Source: CALUVN01 sp944323595 (GTDB lineage Bacteria; Cyanobacteriota; Vampirovibrionia; Gastranaerophilales; Gastranaerophilaceae). Taken from it: a DNA stretch of 64,000 nucleotides. The notes beneath the pieces are model-generated. The model was given only the letters and a program-made list of their open reading frames with translations. It had not been told where the DNA came from and ran no database searches. Location: positions 1,426,001 through 1,490,000 of the forward strand of contig OZ006972.1 of the NCBI GenBank assembly GCA_963931255.1. Reading direction: 5' to 3'. Position numbers and translations under genes: made by a program. Positions 62,587 through 64,000 of the stretch are shown here, piece by piece; the first letter of the stretch is position 1; every line of letters begins with the position of its first letter.

Positions 62587-62716
62587 CTGAAAAGAGTTTC
62601 TACAAAAGCCGGCTTGTAAAAGTAATTATAGTCAATCAGTCAGTAAGAGAATAAGTTCGAAAATAAATCAGTCGTAGAAAAATTATCACAGAGCCTGATT
62701 TAATAAAAGAATACAT

Positions 62717-62893
62717 ACACATTAGAACCTCACCCTCTCCCTCTCCTTGAAAAGGAGAGGGAACAGCGGTTTATATAAAAGCCGCCAATACAAAGATATT
62801 AAAAACTTTTTGAATATCTAATACAGGCGACATTTTGAAAGTTGAGGAGTCCTATTGATGCAAACATAATGTTTGCCAAACATTATGTTTGCT
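62717..62893. repeat. Dispersed intergenic repeat, inverted copy
   Basis: Read on the minus strand it begins GCAAACATAATGTTTGGCAA, continues with GACTCCTCAACTTTC, GTCGCCTGTATTAGATATTC and CGGCTTTTATATAAACCG, and ends CTCTCC...GGAGAGGG...GTGAGGT. This is the same block order as at 2290-2580. The gap from tuf to the next gene (62530-62987) otherwise holds only the tuf terminator and a hairpin at 62906-62931. Confidence 0.75.
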
Positions 62894-62905
62894 CTTGATA
62901 CCGCA

Positions 62906-62940
62906 AAGCCCGCTATTATCATAACGGGCTTCATATTTTT
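62906..62940. terminator. Hairpin downstream of the 55-aa gene
   Basis: AAGCCCG/CGGGCTT (62906-62912, 62925-62931) with a longer imperfect stem. It could end the minus-strand operon of small genes, although its T-run is stronger on the plus strand. Confidence 0.45.
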
Positions 62941-62987
62941 TTCTTTCCTACAAATTTTGTTACCTTTATACCGAGCAGCTGTAAATT

Positions 62988-63155
62988 CTATCCAAGTTTT
63001 TCCTTTAAAATATTCGCTGTCTGTTTGCTGCCAGCCGGCTTTTGTAAATATCTTGCAAGTGCCTTTGATACCATTTCACGACGTTTTGCATTTTCTTTTT
63101 CTATTGTTGCGAAGTATTCATCTATTGATGTCATAATGTAATCTGCTTTGTTCAT
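62988..63155 (-). CDS. Small unrecognised protein beside an RHH gene (55 aa)
   Basis: ATG 63155 opens a 55-aa frame (MNKADYIMTSIDEYFATIEKE, then RREMVSKALARYLQKPAGSK), basic in its second half and helical. It follows the RHH gene by about 50 bases on the same strand. The RHH could be an antitoxin and this its partner, but 55 residues is short for a toxin and no toxin motif is seen. Confidence 0.55.
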   Translation of the reverse strand: MNKADYIMTSIDEYFATIEKENAKRREMVSKALARYLQKPAGSKQTANILKEKLG

Positions 63156-63204
63156 TTTCCCGATCCCCAATTATATAATTTTTATTTTCCCACGATTTTT
63201 GTTT

Positions 63205-63393
63205 TTATTCAAGTATTGCTTCAAGTATTTCCGCGTTTTTAAGTGCTTTTTGACTGTTGCGTATCTGATTTCTGTACATATAAGTTCTGAGTGCTTCCCG
63301 TATTAATTCAGATCTTGTGCGGTTTTCTTGTCCTGCTACTGCGTCGATTTCGTCTAAAAATCTTTCAGGCATTGATATTAGTACTCTTGCCAT
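63205..63393 (-). CDS. Ribbon-helix-helix (CopG-type) DNA-binding protein, second copy
   Basis: A 62-aa RHH protein (ARVLISMPERFLDEIDAVAG, ENRTRSELIREALRTYMYR). It matches the copy at 20742-20930 in length, in about two thirds of residues, and in the AAAAGGAGAAC site before the start. Same caution about function: antitoxin-like or autoregulator. Confidence 0.87.
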   Translation of the reverse strand: MARVLISMPERFLDEIDAVAGQENRTRSELIREALRTYMYRNQIRNSQKALKNAEILEAILE

Positions 63394-63536
63394 GGTGTTC
63401 TCCTTTTAATTTCCCTATTGATTTTTCCTCTTGTATATATATAAAGTATTTCCATACTGAAAAATTGCTTACATTGTATATATTTTTTACTAAATGTGTA
63501 ATATATCTTAACAATGTGTTTTGTCTGAGTGATTTG

Positions 63537-64000
63537 TTAATATTTTTGGACGTAATAATTGGGGTCTTGTTTCAGTTCGGCTTTAATTTGCTTTAGTTCT
63601 GGGTCTTCTATATTGTGGGTTAAAATCTTAGCAGTCTTTTCTCTTATTGTATATTCCTGAACGGATTTAGTCCGTCTGAGTATGGATTTTAGAGTGTTGA
63701 GGTCAAAGTTTTCATAGAATACATAAACGCATTCTAAACACCAGTATAGTTTAAAGAGTTGTTTGTTTACGGTGTATTTTCCGTCACGTTCGTTAAAGTT
63801 TTCTATTTTATCAAGGAGGTTAAAAATCATTCCTGTTAGTTTTGTACAAAAATAGGTTGTAAAATCAGTGTTATTTTTCAGGGATGATATAGCGGAAATT
63901 ACGTTTCTGCAAATGTTTGCGTTGATATCAACCACGGCATCAAGAAAGATGTCATAGTTTTTCAAGTTTTTGAAAAAGACTGCGGTTTGAGGATTATTCA
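63537..64000 (-). CDS. Unrecognised protein, probably continuing past the window end
   Basis: The minus-strand frame from the stop at 63537 stays open to base 64000 (upstream codons read NPQTAVFFKNLKNYDIF), so the true start is probably outside. A TTG at 63965 could also serve. The visible 154 residues are soluble and helical (LLDKIENFNERDGKYTVNKQLFKLYWCLECVYVFYENF). No family recognised. Confidence 0.6.
   Translation of the reverse strand, partial: NNPQTAVFFKNLKNYDIFLDAVVDINANICRNVISAISSLKNNTDFTTYFCTKLTGMIFNLLDKIENFNERDGKYTVNKQLFKLYWCLECVYVFYENFDLNTLKSILRRTKSVQEYTIREKTAKILTHNIEDPELKQIKAELKQDPNYYVQKY

Overview
The window looks like low-GC chromosomal DNA of a non-photosynthetic cyanobacterial relative, most likely a gut Gastranaerophilales/Vampirovibrionia (Melainabacteria) genome. 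That is an inference from gene style: a prepilin with a GFTLAEV-type leader, AT-rich codon use, long Gln/Ala-rich or coiled-coil proteins with no recognised family, an acidic-tailed NusA and no photosynthesis genes. No taxonomic marker was searched.

Two stretches of housekeeping DNA flank one large accessory block. The left stretch (1-26.9 kb) carries the end of secA, ychF, a frameshifted prepilin, a 1411-aa GH13-type glycoside hydrolase, ahcY, a glycosyltransferase with a TerC/DUF475 membrane protein, the translation cluster prfA-ylxR-infB-rbfA-truB, small envelope proteins, a GntR-like regulator with four winged-helix units, a ribbon-helix-helix protein, the tightly coupled pyrH-frr-cdsA-rnc-rpe operon, three unrecognised proteins and tRNA-Asp(GTC). 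The right stretch (54.3-64 kb) carries tRNA-Ala(TGC), mrnC, two exported proteins, cobO, a 595-aa coiled-coil protein, rimP-nusA, tuf and small regulators.

The accessory block (about 27-54.3 kb) lies between the two tRNA genes. It has a small AIM24/TM2/NERD segment bounded by a duplicated tRNA-Asp 3' end. Next come an exonuclease-BRCT protein and a decayed toxin/immunity-like array. Then come a two-gene Gabija system (gajA-gajB), an AAA/DUF4143 ATPase, and a Mu/Tn7-like transposon (DDE transposase, AAA target ATPase, truncated tyrosine-recombinase-like protein) whose end has three 33-bp-spaced repeats. A 1009-aa fusion of RNA-polymerase-alpha-CTD-like, sigma-region-4-like and PIF1 helicase modules follows, then a run of tiny genes, a 707-aa helical-repeat protein ending in a PD-(D/E)XK nuclease, a DUF262/DUF1524 (GmrSD-like) protein, and the intact toxin-like/membrane protein/XRE module.

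A direct repeat (33.58, 48.74, 51.37 and 54.17 kb) divides the block into modules. In two copies it is joined to a tRNA T-arm-like sequence, and the last copy abuts tRNA-Ala. This suggests repeated integration or cassette-like exchange of defence and conflict modules. The best candidates for new biology are the repeat-bounded modules, the transcription-domain/PIF1 fusion, the 707-aa nuclease, the toxin-tip/membrane-protein array, the poly-G prepilin switch and the four-winged-helix regulator.
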